DNA of 64,000 nt from Patulibacter minatonensis DSM 18081 (GTDB taxonomy: Bacteria; Actinomycetota; Thermoleophilia; Solirubrobacterales; Solirubrobacteraceae), in NCBI RefSeq assembly GCF_000519325.1, contig NZ_KI912613.1, positions 4,049,859-4,113,858 of the forward strand, in the 5' to 3' direction. Shown here in pieces: positions 8,351-17,511 of the stretch. How positions within the stretch are numbered: position 1 is the stretch's first letter; each line of letters starts with the position of its first letter. The notes under the pieces are model-generated. The model searched no databases, was not told where the DNA came from, and worked only from the letters and a program-made list of their open reading frames with translations. The position numbers and the translations under genes were made by a program.

Positions 8351-9280
8351 TCAGGCCGCGCCTGACGAGGACGGCACCGGAGCACCCGCCGCCTCCAGCG
8401 GGTCGACCACCTCGCGGAGCTCCCGGAGCCACGTCGGTACGTCACGGGCGTGGGGGACGAGCACGAACTTCGTCGCGCCGACGGCGAGGAACCGTTCCAG
8501 GAGCCGGCGCACGCCGTCGAGGCCGTGGCCGACGTGGTCCTCCGGGGCGACGTCCTTCTGCAGCTCGAGCAGGCGCCCGTGCCCCGGCGAGATCCCGTCG
8601 GGCTCGCGGACGGCGTGGATCGTCGCGCCGTAGTGGTCCTCGTCGATCGTCCGGCCGGCCTCAGCGGCGGCGGTGCGGATCGTGGCGATGCCGGCGCGGA
8701 CCCGGTCCGGCCCGTCGGCGGACGCCAGCCAGCCGTCCGCGATCCGGCCGACGCGCCGCAGGCCGACGTCCGTCCGGGCGCCGAGCCACAGCTCCAGCCG
8801 CGGCCGCGCCGGACGCGGGGAGAGCCGCAGATCGGAGAACGACCAGAACCGCCCCTCGTGGGTCACGGGCTCTCCGGTCCACAACGCGCGGACGACGGCC
8901 ACGGCCTCCTCCAACCGCGCCGCGCGCTCCTCGCGGGGCACGCCCATCGCCTGCCGCTCCCGGGCCCGCTGGAGTCCGAGCGCGGCGGTCGGCAGCAGAC
9001 GGCCGCCGGAGAGCGCGTCGACCGCCGCGAGCTCCCGCGCCGCCGTCACGGGATTGCCGGCGGAGAGGACGAGGGCGTTGGTCCCGAGCTTCAGGCGTGC
9101 GGTGCGGCCGGCGACGGCGGCGAGCACCGGCAGCGGCGCGATCCCGCCGATCGGCGCGAGGTCCGGGAGCCAGAGGGAGTCCCATCCACCCGCCTCGAGC
9201 TCGTCGACGACGGGCCACAGCGACGCGAGGTCGCGCCCGGCCCACGTGACCCCGACCCGGACGCTGAGGCGTGGCTCCAT
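8351..9280 (-). CDS. LLM-class (F420-dependent type) oxidoreductase
   Basis: A 309-residue luciferase-like TIM barrel. The start RVGVTWAGRDLASLWPVVDELEAGGWDSLWLPDL, the LKLGTNALVLSAGNPVTAARELAAVDALSGGRL block and the late PARPRLELWLGARTDVGLRRVGRIADGWLAS block are standard for actinobacterial LLM enzymes. Many of these use coenzyme F420 and some use FMN. The substrate is not predictable from sequence. The gene is monocistronic by spacing. Its start lies beside the start region of the small protein at 9367 on the other strand. Confidence 0.88.
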   Translation of the reverse strand: MEPRLSVRVGVTWAGRDLASLWPVVDELEAGGWDSLWLPDLAPIGGIAPLPVLAAVAGRTARLKLGTNALVLSAGNPVTAARELAAVDALSGGRLLPTAALGLQRARERQAMGVPREERAARLEEAVAVVRALWTGEPVTHEGRFWSFSDLRLSPRPARPRLELWLGARTDVGLRRVGRIADGWLASADGPDRVRAGIATIRTAAAEAGRTIDEDHYGATIHAVREPDGISPGHGRLLELQKDVAPEDHVGHGLDGVRRLLERFLAVGATKFVLVPHARDVPTWLRELREVVDPLEAAGAPVPSSSGAA

Positions 9281-9366
9281 GCGGGAGTCCTAGCACGCGG
9301 GGGAGCCCTCCCGGCACGCAGCGGCCGCCGGAAGGGACGCCGGACGGTCCGTCGAACGAGAGGGTC

Positions 9367-9573
9367 GTGGAGATCACGACGTTCTGGGTCCAGGGCCACG
9401 GGCTGCGGGAGTTCGTCGGTGCCGCCGACCCGGTCTCCCCGCGCTTCGAGGCGCTGACGAACGAGGCGGTGGGGATGGCGGCCACGATCGGCGGGGCGTG
9501 GGCGACCGTCGTCGTCGACGTCCCCGACGACCTGATCGTCGACGCGTTCGCCCGGATCGACCCCGTCGCCTGA
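9367..9573 (+). CDS. Small hypothetical protein
   Basis: A 68-residue frame starts at GTG 9367 after an AGAGGG-like ribosome site. It reads VEITTFWVQGHGLREFVGAADPVSP, then a helix (ALTNEAVGMAATIGG) and a strand (AWATVVVDVPDDLIVDAFARI). An alternating hydrophobic pattern supports a folded alpha/beta protein. A longer reading from ATG 9271 would overlap the LLM gene and adds low-complexity residues. No family is recognised. It precedes the ECF42 sigma gene on the same strand, but is not the DGPF protein usual in that position. Confidence 0.5.
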   Translation: MEITTFWVQGHGLREFVGAADPVSPRFEALTNEAVGMAATIGGAWATVVVDVPDDLIVDAFARIDPVA

Positions 9574-9665
9574 TCGCGGATCCGATGTCGAGAACCACGG
9601 GCGGGCTCCGCTCACCACACGACGGGCCGCGCGACGCGGGCCCGCGGCCCCGGAGGAGCACCCCC

Positions 9666-9713
9666 ATGCCGAACGCCCCGATCCTCGTGCACGACGACCA
9701 TGCCGACGCCTGA
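9666..9713 (+). CDS. Possible 15-codon leader peptide of the sigma gene
   Basis: ATG 9666 is preceded by a GGAGGA-type ribosome site and encodes MPNAPILVHDDHADA. Its TGA at 9711-9713 lies inside the sigma factor gene, which starts at 9700 in another frame. Translation of the sigma gene could therefore be coupled to this short frame. No homology claim is made. Confidence 0.35.
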   Translation: MPNAPILVHDDHADA

Positions 9714-10944
9714 CGCCACCCCGCGCCGACCGGGCGCCGGTGTCCTCGACGAGGGTGCCCTGCGCGCCCTGGTCCCGCGGGTCCTCGCCGGGATGGTGCG
9801 TCGCGGCGAGCGGTTCGACGCCGCCGAGGACGCGCTGCAGGAGGCCCTGATCGAGGCGCTCCGCGTGTGGCCCGCGTCGCCGCCCGACGACCCCCGTGCG
9901 TGGCTGACGACGGTGGCGACCCGCCGGCTCGTGGACGCCCGGCGCAGCGAGACCTCCCGCGCCCGCCGGGAGGAGACGACCTACGACCGGGCGCCCCACG
10001 TGGAGCTCGGCCGGTCGGACGACGCGGCCGAGGGCGACGACACGCTCTTCCTGCTCTTCTGCTGCTGCCACCCCGACCTCGCGCCCACGTCGCAGGTCGC
10101 GCTGACGCTGCGCGCCGTCGGTGGCCTCAGCACCCGCCAGATCGCGGACGCGTTCTACGTGCCGGAGGCGACGATGGCCCAGCGGATCAGCCGTGCCAAG
10201 CGGACGGTGGAGGGCCGGCGGCTGGACCGTCCGGGCGACCTCGCCGTCGTCCTGCGCGTGCTCTACCTCGTCTACACGACGGGCCACGCGGGCCGCACGG
10301 ACCTCGCCGAGGAGGCGATCAGGCTGACCCGGCAGCTGGCCCTGGTCTCCGAGGAGCCCGAGGTCCGTGGCCTGCTCGCCCTGATGCTGCTCGGTCACGC
10401 GCGCCTCGCGGCGCGGTTCGACGCCGAGGGCCGGATCGTGCCGCTCGACCTCCAGGACCGCAGCCTCTGGGACACCCGGCGGATCGCGGAGGGCGTCCGC
10501 GTCCTGCAGTCGGTCTTGGCGGCCCAGACCGACGAGCGACCGCCCGGCCGGCACCAGATCGAGGCCGCGATCGCGGCGCTCCACGCCGACGCGGCGAACG
10601 CGGCGGAGACCGACTGGCCGCAGATCCTCGCGTGGTACGACGAGCTCGTCGGCCTGACCGCCCGGCCCGTGACGGACGATCCCTCGGCGGTGCTCGGACG
10701 GGCCGTCGCCGTCGGGCACGTCCTCGGTGCCGCGGCCGGCCTCCGCGAGACCGACCGCCTGCGTGAGACCTTCGGCGAGCGCCACCGGTGGCACGCCGTC
10801 CGCGGGTACCTCCACGAGCTCGGCGGGAACCTGCCGGCGGCGGCCGACGCGTACGCCGAGGGCGCGCGGCGGGCGACCGACGTGGCCGAGCGCGACCACC
10901 TCGTCCGCCAGGCGGCACGGGCGCGCGCGGGGCGCCCGGCGTAG
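9700..10944 (+). CDS. ECF sigma factor, ECF42 type, with DUF6596/TPR-like tail
   Basis: A 414-residue sigma factor, twice the usual ECF length. Region 2 is degenerate (FDAAEDALQEALIEALRVWP, DDPRAWLTTVATRRLVDARR). Region 4 is LTLRAVGGLSTRQIADAFYVPEATMAQRISRAKRTV. An acidic linker with TLFLLFCCCHPDLAP leads into region 4. The remaining 230 residues are helical and match the DUF6596/TPR-like extension that defines ECF42. Known ECF42 factors lack a classical anti-sigma, depend on the C-terminal extension and usually neighbour DGPF/YCII genes. No DGPF gene is seen nearby. Confidence 0.9.
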   Translation: MPTPDATPRRPGAGVLDEGALRALVPRVLAGMVRRGERFDAAEDALQEALIEALRVWPASPPDDPRAWLTTVATRRLVDARRSETSRARREETTYDRAPHVELGRSDDAAEGDDTLFLLFCCCHPDLAPTSQVALTLRAVGGLSTRQIADAFYVPEATMAQRISRAKRTVEGRRLDRPGDLAVVLRVLYLVYTTGHAGRTDLAEEAIRLTRQLALVSEEPEVRGLLALMLLGHARLAARFDAEGRIVPLDLQDRSLWDTRRIAEGVRVLQSVLAAQTDERPPGRHQIEAAIAALHADAANAAETDWPQILAWYDELVGLTARPVTDDPSAVLGRAVAVGHVLGAAAGLRETDRLRETFGERHRWHAVRGYLHELGGNLPAAADAYAEGARRATDVAERDHLVRQAARARAGRPA

Positions 10945-11040
10945 CCGGTCCACGGGACCGACCGTCCCGGGGTGGGAGAGGACCCCAACGCCTCCGGACG
11001 CCCGTCCACCACGACCGCGCCGGGCGCGTATCGTCGGTCC

Positions 11041-11730
11041 ATGGTCGCCCCGTCCGTCTCCTCCGAGCACCTGCGGCCGTCGGCGTCGCTCGACGCCGAC
11101 CACCCGTCCGTCGTCGCGTTCGCGCAGGACGCCGTCGCCGGCGTCGAGGACGAGCGGGAGCGCGCGGTGGCGCTCTACCTCGCCGTCCGCGACGGCTTCC
11201 GGTACGACCCCTACGCGATCGACCAGACGCCCGCCGGGTTCCGCGCGAGCACGCTGGTCGCACGCGGGTCCGGGTACTGCGTGCCGAAGGCGACGCTCCT
11301 CGCGGCGAGCGCCCGCGCCGTCGGCATCCCGGCGCGCGTCGGGTACGCCGACGTGCGCAACCACCTGAGCAGTCCGCGGCTGGCCCGCATGCTGGGGGAC
11401 ACCGACGTCTTCGTCTTCCACGGCTACGCGCAGCTCCACGTGGAGGGTCGGTGGGTGAAGGCGACGCCGGCGTTCAACGCGTCGCTGTGCGAGAAGATCG
11501 GCATCGAGCCGCTCGCGTTCGACGGCCGCGAGGACTCGCTCTTCCAGCAGTTCGACCGCTCGGGCCGGCAGCACATGGAGTACGTCCAGGACCGCGGGAC
11601 GTTCTCCGACGTCCCGGTCGACACCATCGTCGCGACCTGGCGCGCGGCGTACCCGCACTCGGCGTCGTGGCCCGACGGCTCGCCGGAGAGCGCCGCCGCG
11701 TTCGAGCGCGACGCCCACGGCGGTGGGTGA
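11041..11730 (+). CDS. Transglutaminase-like cysteine protease-fold protein
   Basis: A 229-residue protein with a papain/transglutaminase core. The Cys is in RGSGYCVPKATLLAASARAVGIPARVGYADV (Cys about 80), the His in VFHGYAQLHVEGRWVKATPAFN (His about 127), and the third polar residue follows in the WVKATPAFN strand. Bacterial members include proteases, amidases and uncharacterised enzymes; no signal peptide is present, so it should act in the cytosol. Start ATG 11041 is chosen because upstream residues look non-coding. The end overlaps the GTG of the large regulator by 8 bp, which indicates translational coupling. Confidence 0.82.
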   Translation: MVAPSVSSEHLRPSASLDADHPSVVAFAQDAVAGVEDERERAVALYLAVRDGFRYDPYAIDQTPAGFRASTLVARGSGYCVPKATLLAASARAVGIPARVGYADVRNHLSSPRLARMLGDTDVFVFHGYAQLHVEGRWVKATPAFNASLCEKIGIEPLAFDGREDSLFQQFDRSGRQHMEYVQDRGTFSDVPVDTIVATWRAAYPHSASWPDGSPESAAAFERDAHGGG

Positions 11731-14700
11731 GCCGCTGCAGGTCCCCGCGACGTCGTCCCGTCCGTCCGTGCCGCCGACCTCCGACGAGCTGCGCCTGCTC
11801 GACCGCAACGCCTGGGTCGTCCCCCGTCCGCGGCTGACCGCCCGGATCGTCGAGCTGACCGAGCGCTTCGGCGTCGTCTGGGTGCTCGGGTCGGCCGGGG
11901 CGGGGAAGACCACGGCGGTGGCGGACGCCGTCGCCTCGACCGGCCGGGCGACCGCGTGGCTCACGCTCGACGCGACCGACACCGCACCCGGGCGCCTCCT
12001 CCTGCACCTCCAACGCGCGCTGTCGGGGGCGCTGCCCGGACTCCCGGCCGTCGCCGACGAGGCGCTGGCCGCGGACGTCCCGCACGTCGAGGTCGCCGGC
12101 CGCGTCTCCGCCGCCGTGGGCTCCGACCCGGTGACGCTCGTCCTCGACGAGGTCGAGCGGCTCGGGGACGCGGAGTCCGCGCGCGCGGTGCTCGCGTCGT
12201 TCCTCCGGGGCATCGGGCCCGCCGTGCAGGTCGTGCTGATCTCGCGCCGCGACGTCCCGCTCGCGCTCGGCAGCGCCCGCGCGGTCGGCGGGGTCGGGCG
12301 GGTCTCCGAACGCGACCTCGCCTTCAGCGTCCAGGAGGCGGCGGAGGTCCTCGCGCTGCTCGAACGCCCCGGCGACGACGCCGAGGAGGCCGTCCGCGCG
12401 ACCGGCGGCTGGGTGGCCGGCGTCCTCTTCGAGGCGTGGCGCTCCCCGGAGCACACCCACGGCTCCGGCGGCGAGGCCGACGCGCTCAGCGGCTACCTGT
12501 CGCTCGAGATCATGCAGGGGCTGACGGCCGACCAGCAGTGGTTCCTGGAGGCCACGTCCGTCCTGCGGGAGGTCACGGCGCGGCGGGCCGGGCGGCTCGG
12601 GCAGGCCCGGGCGCCGGAGCTCCTCGCGGGTCTCCGGGAGCACCACATCCCGGTCTGGTTGTCGGCGGACGGCGCCGAGCTGCGCTGCCACCCGCGCTTC
12701 CGGGAGTACCTGCGGCGCCGGCTCGACGATCGCGGCGGACCGGAGGTCGAGGCGCTGCACGCCGCGCACGGACGGCTGCTGCTCGAGGAGGACGACCCGG
12801 AGGACGCGGTCGGCGCGTTCCTGCTCGCGGGCGACCTGGCGGCGGCGGAGGACGCCGGCGAGCGCGCGATGCCGGAGGTCCTGCGGCGCAGCGACGTCGA
12901 CGTCGCCGAGGCGTGGCTCCGCGCGTTCCGGCGCGCGACGGTCCAGCGGTCGGAGGTCCTGACCCGGGCGGAGCTCGCCGTGGCGCTCGAGCGGGAGGCC
13001 TGGGCGGCCGGGGCGACGGCCGCGGACCGCCTGCTCGGCATGCTGCACGCCGAGGCCGCCGCGGGGCGTCTGGATCCGCTGCTCGCCGGCACGGTCGGGA
13101 CCTGCATGGTCCACATGGGGCGCTTCGAGGACGCCGTCGCCGTCGTCGAGGGCGCGCGGCCCGGGCCCGCCCGCGAGGCCTGGCGGATCGCGTTGGGGAT
13201 CGACGTCGTCGACCGGCCGGAGCACTACCGCGACCGGCCCCCGGACCGCGACGAGACCCTCGACGGGCTGCTCCACCGCATCGACTTCATGCACGGCCGC
13301 CTCGAGCGGCTCGTCGACGACCGGACCGCGCCGTGGGCCGCCGCGCGCTCCAGCCGGATCGCCGCGCTGCGCGCCGTCGGCCGCCACCACGAGGCGCTGG
13401 CCCTGATCGAGGCGTGGCCCGGCCGCGAGCGTTCACCGACGATGACGCGCGTCCTCGTCGACATCCTCGTCGACCTGGGCCGGCACGACGAGGCCGAGAC
13501 CGCGCTGCGGGACGGACGCGACGTCGCAGCCCGCAGCTCGCCGTACTGCGTGTCGCTGCACCTGCTCTACCGGGCGATGCTCGCGCTGCGCGTGCACGGC
13601 GACGTGCCGGCCGCGCGGGCGCTGCTCGAGCGCGTCGAGGAGGACCCCGGCGCGCGGCGCCGCACCCGGGTGCTCGACCAGCTCGGGATCTGGCGCGGCC
13701 TCGCGGCGCTGCTCGACGGCGACGCGACGCTCGCCGCCACGCACCTGCGCGAGGCGCTCACCACGATGCTGCACTGGGATCGCCAGCTCTTCGTGCCCAC
13801 CGCAGGGGTCTACCTCGCCGAGGCCGAATGGCGGCTCGGCGAGGAGGACGCCGCCGACGCGGCCATGGACCACGCGCTGGCGGCCGCGCGGATCCAGGGG
13901 TCCGACCACCTGCTCCTGCAGGCGCTGCACCAGTTCCCGGCCGTCCTGTCCCGCCGGGTCGACGCGGAGCAGGAGAGCGACACCGCGTGGCACGCGCTGG
14001 GGCGCGTGCTCGTGACGGACACGACGGCCTCCGCCTCCGCGCAGGCGTCCGGCACGCACCTCCGCGAGTACGGGGTCCCCGAGATCGTGCACGCGGGCGT
14101 CCGCGTCGACCCGCGCCTGAGCCGGTCGTTCGAGGTGCTGGCCCACCTCGCCGCCCATGACGGCCGGTCCTCGAAGGCCGTGCTGCTCGTCGACCTCTTC
14201 GGCGGCGGGACGGACGACCGCACCCGCGCGTACCTCCGCCAGGCGCTCAAGCGCCTGCGCGACGCGCTCCCCGTCGACTCGCCCCTGACGACCGACGGTC
14301 CCGACGTCACGTGGGCGGGCGGGCACCTGACCAGCGACTCCACGACGTTCGAACGGACGGCGCGCGAGGCGCTCCGGCTCCGGGGCCGGGCCCGCCTGGA
14401 GGCCGATCTCCGCGCCCTCGCCGTCACCGAGCGGGGGGAGTACCTGCCGGGTTCGACGACGGAGTGGGTCCAGGACCGCCGACGGGCCCTGCGGATCGCC
14501 GCGACCGACCTGCGCCTGGACGCCGCCGAGGTCGCCTTCGGGCTGGACGAGCTCGAGCGGGCGCGCCACCTGGTCGACGCCGTCCTGGAGGAGGACCCGT
14601 ACCGCGAGAGCGCGTGGCGGCTGTCGATGCGGATCGCCGCGGCGATGGGGCACGACGACCGCGTGATCGCCCTCTTCATCGCCTGTCGCGACCGCCTGGC

Positions 14701-14761
14701 CGAGCTCCCCACCACGCCGGCGGCCTCTACGCAGCGGCTCCTCGACCAGCTGCGCCGCTGA
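11723..14761 (+). CDS. Large ATP-binding transcriptional regulator with BTAD domain
   Basis: A 1012-residue LAL/SARP-like hybrid. A P-loop, GSAGAGKTT (residues 56-64), and a Walker B-like LVLDEVERL begin a STAND/MalT-type NTPase. A long helical TPR-like middle follows (about 330-760). Near residue 800 comes a winged-helix segment (PRLSRSFEVLAHLAAHDGRSSKAVLLVDLFG ... RQALKRLRDAL). The bacterial transcriptional activator domain ends the protein (TTEWVQDRRRALRIAATDLRLDAAEVAFG ... EDPYRESAWRLSMRIAAAMGH). Such proteins activate nearby catabolic or secondary-metabolism operons after ligand sensing. The likely target is the 14804-17449 operon starting 42 bp downstream. Starts at GTG within the transglutaminase gene. 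Confidence 0.85.
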   Translation: MGEPLQVPATSSRPSVPPTSDELRLLDRNAWVVPRPRLTARIVELTERFGVVWVLGSAGAGKTTAVADAVASTGRATAWLTLDATDTAPGRLLLHLQRALSGALPGLPAVADEALAADVPHVEVAGRVSAAVGSDPVTLVLDEVERLGDAESARAVLASFLRGIGPAVQVVLISRRDVPLALGSARAVGGVGRVSERDLAFSVQEAAEVLALLERPGDDAEEAVRATGGWVAGVLFEAWRSPEHTHGSGGEADALSGYLSLEIMQGLTADQQWFLEATSVLREVTARRAGRLGQARAPELLAGLREHHIPVWLSADGAELRCHPRFREYLRRRLDDRGGPEVEALHAAHGRLLLEEDDPEDAVGAFLLAGDLAAAEDAGERAMPEVLRRSDVDVAEAWLRAFRRATVQRSEVLTRAELAVALEREAWAAGATAADRLLGMLHAEAAAGRLDPLLAGTVGTCMVHMGRFEDAVAVVEGARPGPAREAWRIALGIDVVDRPEHYRDRPPDRDETLDGLLHRIDFMHGRLERLVDDRTAPWAAARSSRIAALRAVGRHHEALALIEAWPGRERSPTMTRVLVDILVDLGRHDEAETALRDGRDVAARSSPYCVSLHLLYRAMLALRVHGDVPAARALLERVEEDPGARRRTRVLDQLGIWRGLAALLDGDATLAATHLREALTTMLHWDRQLFVPTAGVYLAEAEWRLGEEDAADAAMDHALAAARIQGSDHLLLQALHQFPAVLSRRVDAEQESDTAWHALGRVLVTDTTASASAQASGTHLREYGVPEIVHAGVRVDPRLSRSFEVLAHLAAHDGRSSKAVLLVDLFGGGTDDRTRAYLRQALKRLRDALPVDSPLTTDGPDVTWAGGHLTSDSTTFERTAREALRLRGRARLEADLRALAVTERGEYLPGSTTEWVQDRRRALRIAATDLRLDAAEVAFGLDELERARHLVDAVLEEDPYRESAWRLSMRIAAAMGHDDRVIALFIACRDRLAELPTTPAASTQRLLDQLRR

Positions 14762-14803
14762 CCGATTTCGGTCGGATTTCGCCCGCCGCTGGATGGTGGG
14801 CAC

Positions 14804-15811
14804 GTGATCACCGCAGCCGACTCCGAGTTCCACGAACGCGACCCGTCGATCGCCAACTGGGCTGAGACGATCGTCCTCATCTTCTCGGTCCCGGAGGCCG
14901 GGATCATGGGCAACGCCTACGTCCTGGCCCGGCCGAACCTGGGGGTGGCGGCCGCGTCGGTCATCGTCTTCCAGGGCTTCACGCCGAAGGCCCACCAGAT
15001 CGACTTCTCCGACGCGCGGATGCACCAGCCGTGCCCCGAGTCGTTCCTCGACATGTCGTTCCCGGACATGGGCTACCGGGTGCAGACGCTCGACGCCCCA
15101 CGCGACTTCCGGTTCTCCTACGACGACCCGCACGGCGCCTGCAGGTTCGACCTGACGTTCAAGGCGCTGCACGAGCCGTTCGACACCCACGACCCCGCGC
15201 AGAACCCGCTGATCGAGGCCGGCGGGACGGACATGGGGTACGGGGACGCCTGGGCCAACGGCCACCTCGACGTGATCGGGCACACCACCGGCACGCTGGA
15301 GCTCCGCGGCAAGGAGTACGTGGTCGACTGCTACGACGGCATGGACCGTTCGTGGGGCCCGCGCGAGGAGTGGGGCGGACGCGCCGTGACCTGGGTCCAC
15401 GTGACCTACGGCGCCGAGTTCGGCCTGCACCTCGCCTTGACGATGCAGCGCGACGAGCGCGGGCACGTCGTCTACGACCAGCTGCGCTTCGGTTACCTGC
15501 ACGAGAACGGCGAGGTCTTCGGGATCACCGAGGCCCACATGAGCGCCGAGCGCGTCGACATGGTCCCCGTCAGCAACCGCATCTGGTGCAAGGACACCCG
15601 CGGGAAGGAGCACGAGTTCCATGGGACCGCCGTCGCCGGATGCCCCTGGTACCAGTTCATCCCCGCCTACGTCTGCTTCCACACGCTGATGCGCTACGAG
15701 GACCGCCAGGGCCGCGTCGGCCACGCCGAACACGGGGACATCTTCGGCATGGACTGGCTCGGCGACCGCTACTCCAGCCACGCGCGCATCGGTGCGGGGG
15801 TGGCGGGATGA
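14804..15811 (+). CDS. DUF7064/DUF7065 (AttH/CrtC-like) protein
   Basis: A 335-residue protein of the tandem lipocalin-like type now split into DUF7065 and DUF7064. Marks include FHERDPSIANWAETIVLIFSVPEAGIMGNAYVLARPNLG at the start, a central GYGDAWANGHLDVIGHTTGTLELRGKEYVVDCYDGMDRSWGPRE, and a C-terminal HGDIFGMDWLGDRY. Related folds (CrtC hydratase, AttH) bind hydrophobic ligands, and several are thought to work on terpenoids or steroids. The function of this subgroup is unproven. Its stop overlaps the next ATG (ATGA), coupling it to the APH-like kinase, a pairing seen in many actinobacteria. Confidence 0.8.
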   Translation: MITAADSEFHERDPSIANWAETIVLIFSVPEAGIMGNAYVLARPNLGVAAASVIVFQGFTPKAHQIDFSDARMHQPCPESFLDMSFPDMGYRVQTLDAPRDFRFSYDDPHGACRFDLTFKALHEPFDTHDPAQNPLIEAGGTDMGYGDAWANGHLDVIGHTTGTLELRGKEYVVDCYDGMDRSWGPREEWGGRAVTWVHVTYGAEFGLHLALTMQRDERGHVVYDQLRFGYLHENGEVFGITEAHMSAERVDMVPVSNRIWCKDTRGKEHEFHGTAVAGCPWYQFIPAYVCFHTLMRYEDRQGRVGHAEHGDIFGMDWLGDRYSSHARIGAGVAG

Positions 15812-16941
15812 GCCGCTCCACGACGCTCGAGCCCTCGGTGGAGCGGACGCTCGACCGCAAGCGCGCCCGCCGCGGGGTCGTCCAGCACGAGGCGCCGGTC
15901 GTGTCCGTGATCGAGGAGCGGCTGCGCACGTTCCTCGCCGCCCGCATCAACGGCGAGCACGCGGTCTCGGACCTGCGGCGCATGGCCGGCGGTGCGTCGA
16001 AGGAGCAGTTCACCTTCACCCTGGAGTGGGAGGGGCGCCGCGAGAAGCTCGTGCTCCGCATGGACCCGCCCGCGTCGCTGGTCGAGACGCCGCGGCTGCG
16101 CGAGGTCGAGGTCCTGGGCGCGCTGCAGGGCACCCTGCCCACGCCGGTCGTCCACTTCGCCACCGACGACCCGGACGACCTCGGTGCCCCGGCGATGGTC
16201 TGCTCGTTCATCGACGGCGTCGTCGCGCCCGCCGACGCGCCGAAGACCGCGTCCGGGCTCGGCACCACCTACGGTCCGGCGCTCCGGCCGCGGCTGGCGG
16301 AGCAGTTCGTCGACCACCTCGCGGCGCTCCACCGGTTCGACTGGTCCGGCCACGAGCTGCCGTCGTTCCAGCGGCCGCGACCCGGGACGACGGACGCGAT
16401 CGACTGGCGTCTCGCGCACTTCGACCGGATGTGGGCCGACGACGCGTTCGAGGCCCACCCGACGATCGCGCTGGTCCGCGAGTGGCTGTGGGAGCACCGG
16501 CCGGAGGTCGACCACGTCTCGATCGTCCACGGGGACTACCGCAACGGCAACTTCCTCTTCGACGAGGGCGACGCGCGGATCACCGCGATCCTCGACTGGG
16601 AGCTCACCTGCCTCGGCGACCGCCACCACGACCTCGCGTACGTGGTGATGAAGGACTGGGGCCAGGTCGACCCCGAGACCGGCACGTTCTACTGCTGCGC
16701 CCTGATGCCGCGCGAAGAGCTCTTCGCCCGCTACGAGGCCGCGTCCGGCCTGACGGTCGACCCCGCCCGCATCGACTACTACGTCGTGCTGAACCTGTAC
16801 TGGGCCGCGGTCTGCACCATCGCGTGCGGCGTCCGGGCGGCCGCGGAGCGCATGACGCACCTGGACGTCCTGCAGAACATCGTCAGCGGCCTCGGCGTCG
16901 CGTTCATCCACGAGGCCGCGAGCCTCATCGAGGAGAGGTGA
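15808..16941 (+). CDS. APH-family phosphotransferase
   Basis: A 377-residue protein with the aminoglycoside-phosphotransferase/choline-kinase fold. The nucleotide-binding lobe begins near ISDLRRMAGGASKEQFTFTLEW with a Lys/Arg pair in EKLVLRMDPP. The catalytic loop is IVHGDYRNGNFLF and the metal-binding motif is ITAILDWELTCLGD. Family members phosphorylate small hydroxylated or acyl substrates; environmental members in CoA/lipid operons are not antibiotic-resistance enzymes. Coupled by ATGA overlap to the DUF7064 gene upstream and 4 bp from the next gene, so a joint step on a hydroxylated lipid or terpenoid is the best guess. Confidence 0.88.
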   Translation: MSRSTTLEPSVERTLDRKRARRGVVQHEAPVVSVIEERLRTFLAARINGEHAVSDLRRMAGGASKEQFTFTLEWEGRREKLVLRMDPPASLVETPRLREVEVLGALQGTLPTPVVHFATDDPDDLGAPAMVCSFIDGVVAPADAPKTASGLGTTYGPALRPRLAEQFVDHLAALHRFDWSGHELPSFQRPRPGTTDAIDWRLAHFDRMWADDAFEAHPTIALVREWLWEHRPEVDHVSIVHGDYRNGNFLFDEGDARITAILDWELTCLGDRHHDLAYVVMKDWGQVDPETGTFYCCALMPREELFARYEAASGLTVDPARIDYYVVLNLYWAAVCTIACGVRAAAERMTHLDVLQNIVSGLGVAFIHEAASLIEER

Positions 16942-16945
16942 GGAC

Positions 16946-17449
16946 GTGGTCCCCAACGTCGAGCAGCAGCTGAACGCGATCCGTCGCACGATCGAGAAGA
17001 CCATCCAGCCGGCCCTCCCGGCCGACGAGGGCTTCGCCCAGGAGCAGGCCGGCCTCGTGCTCGCCTCGCTGGACTGGGTGATGGACGTCGTCGCCCACGA
17101 GCAGCGCTACGAGCAGATCGAGCACGCCGACACCCGCGCACTCCTGGAGGACCTCCTCGGCCTGGCCGGAACCACCGACGACGACGCCCGCGCGCTGCTC
17201 GAGCAGTCGGCCGAGCCGCCCGCCGACCTGCCGGCGCTGCGCGAGCAGACGGGGCGCCTGAAGGCCGCCACCGTGCGCCTGTTCGACGTCCTGGCGGCCG
17301 AGCCCGCGACCCGACCGGACGCCCGGCGGCTCCTCGCCGCGTCCTCTCGCCGGCAGATGGAGCGCGAGCGCTCGTGGACGCGCATGACAGGCTTCTCGGG
17401 CGACGTCCCGAACGTCGGCGAGGTGCTCGCGGCGCAGGCGGGCGGCTGA
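16946..17449 (+). CDS. Helical protein of the DUF7064-APH operon, unknown
   Basis: A 167-residue all-helical protein starting at GTG 16946 after a GAGGTGAGG ribosome site that overlaps the end of the kinase gene. It has no membrane segment. Features are VEQQLNAIRRTIEKTIQPALP, a Trp-containing helix LVLASLDWVMDVVAHEQRYEQIEHAD, and a C-terminal RRQMERERSWTRMTGFSGDVPNVGEVLAAQ. I do not recognise a family. Its tight spacing makes it the third member of the DUF7064-kinase operon, perhaps an accessory or subunit. Confidence 0.75.
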   Translation: MVPNVEQQLNAIRRTIEKTIQPALPADEGFAQEQAGLVLASLDWVMDVVAHEQRYEQIEHADTRALLEDLLGLAGTTDDDARALLEQSAEPPADLPALREQTGRLKAATVRLFDVLAAEPATRPDARRLLAASSRRQMERERSWTRMTGFSGDVPNVGEVLAAQAGG

Positions 17450-17511
17450 CCGGCGGCCGGCGCGGGGGAGGACAGGGTTCGGACGACCCGGCGGCGCCGG
17501 ACGCCGAACCG

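Noticed and set aside
9091-12456. An 1121-codon minus-strand frame covering the LLM, sigma and transglutaminase genes
   Set aside because: It lies opposite several well-supported genes and has low-complexity Arg/Ser composition.
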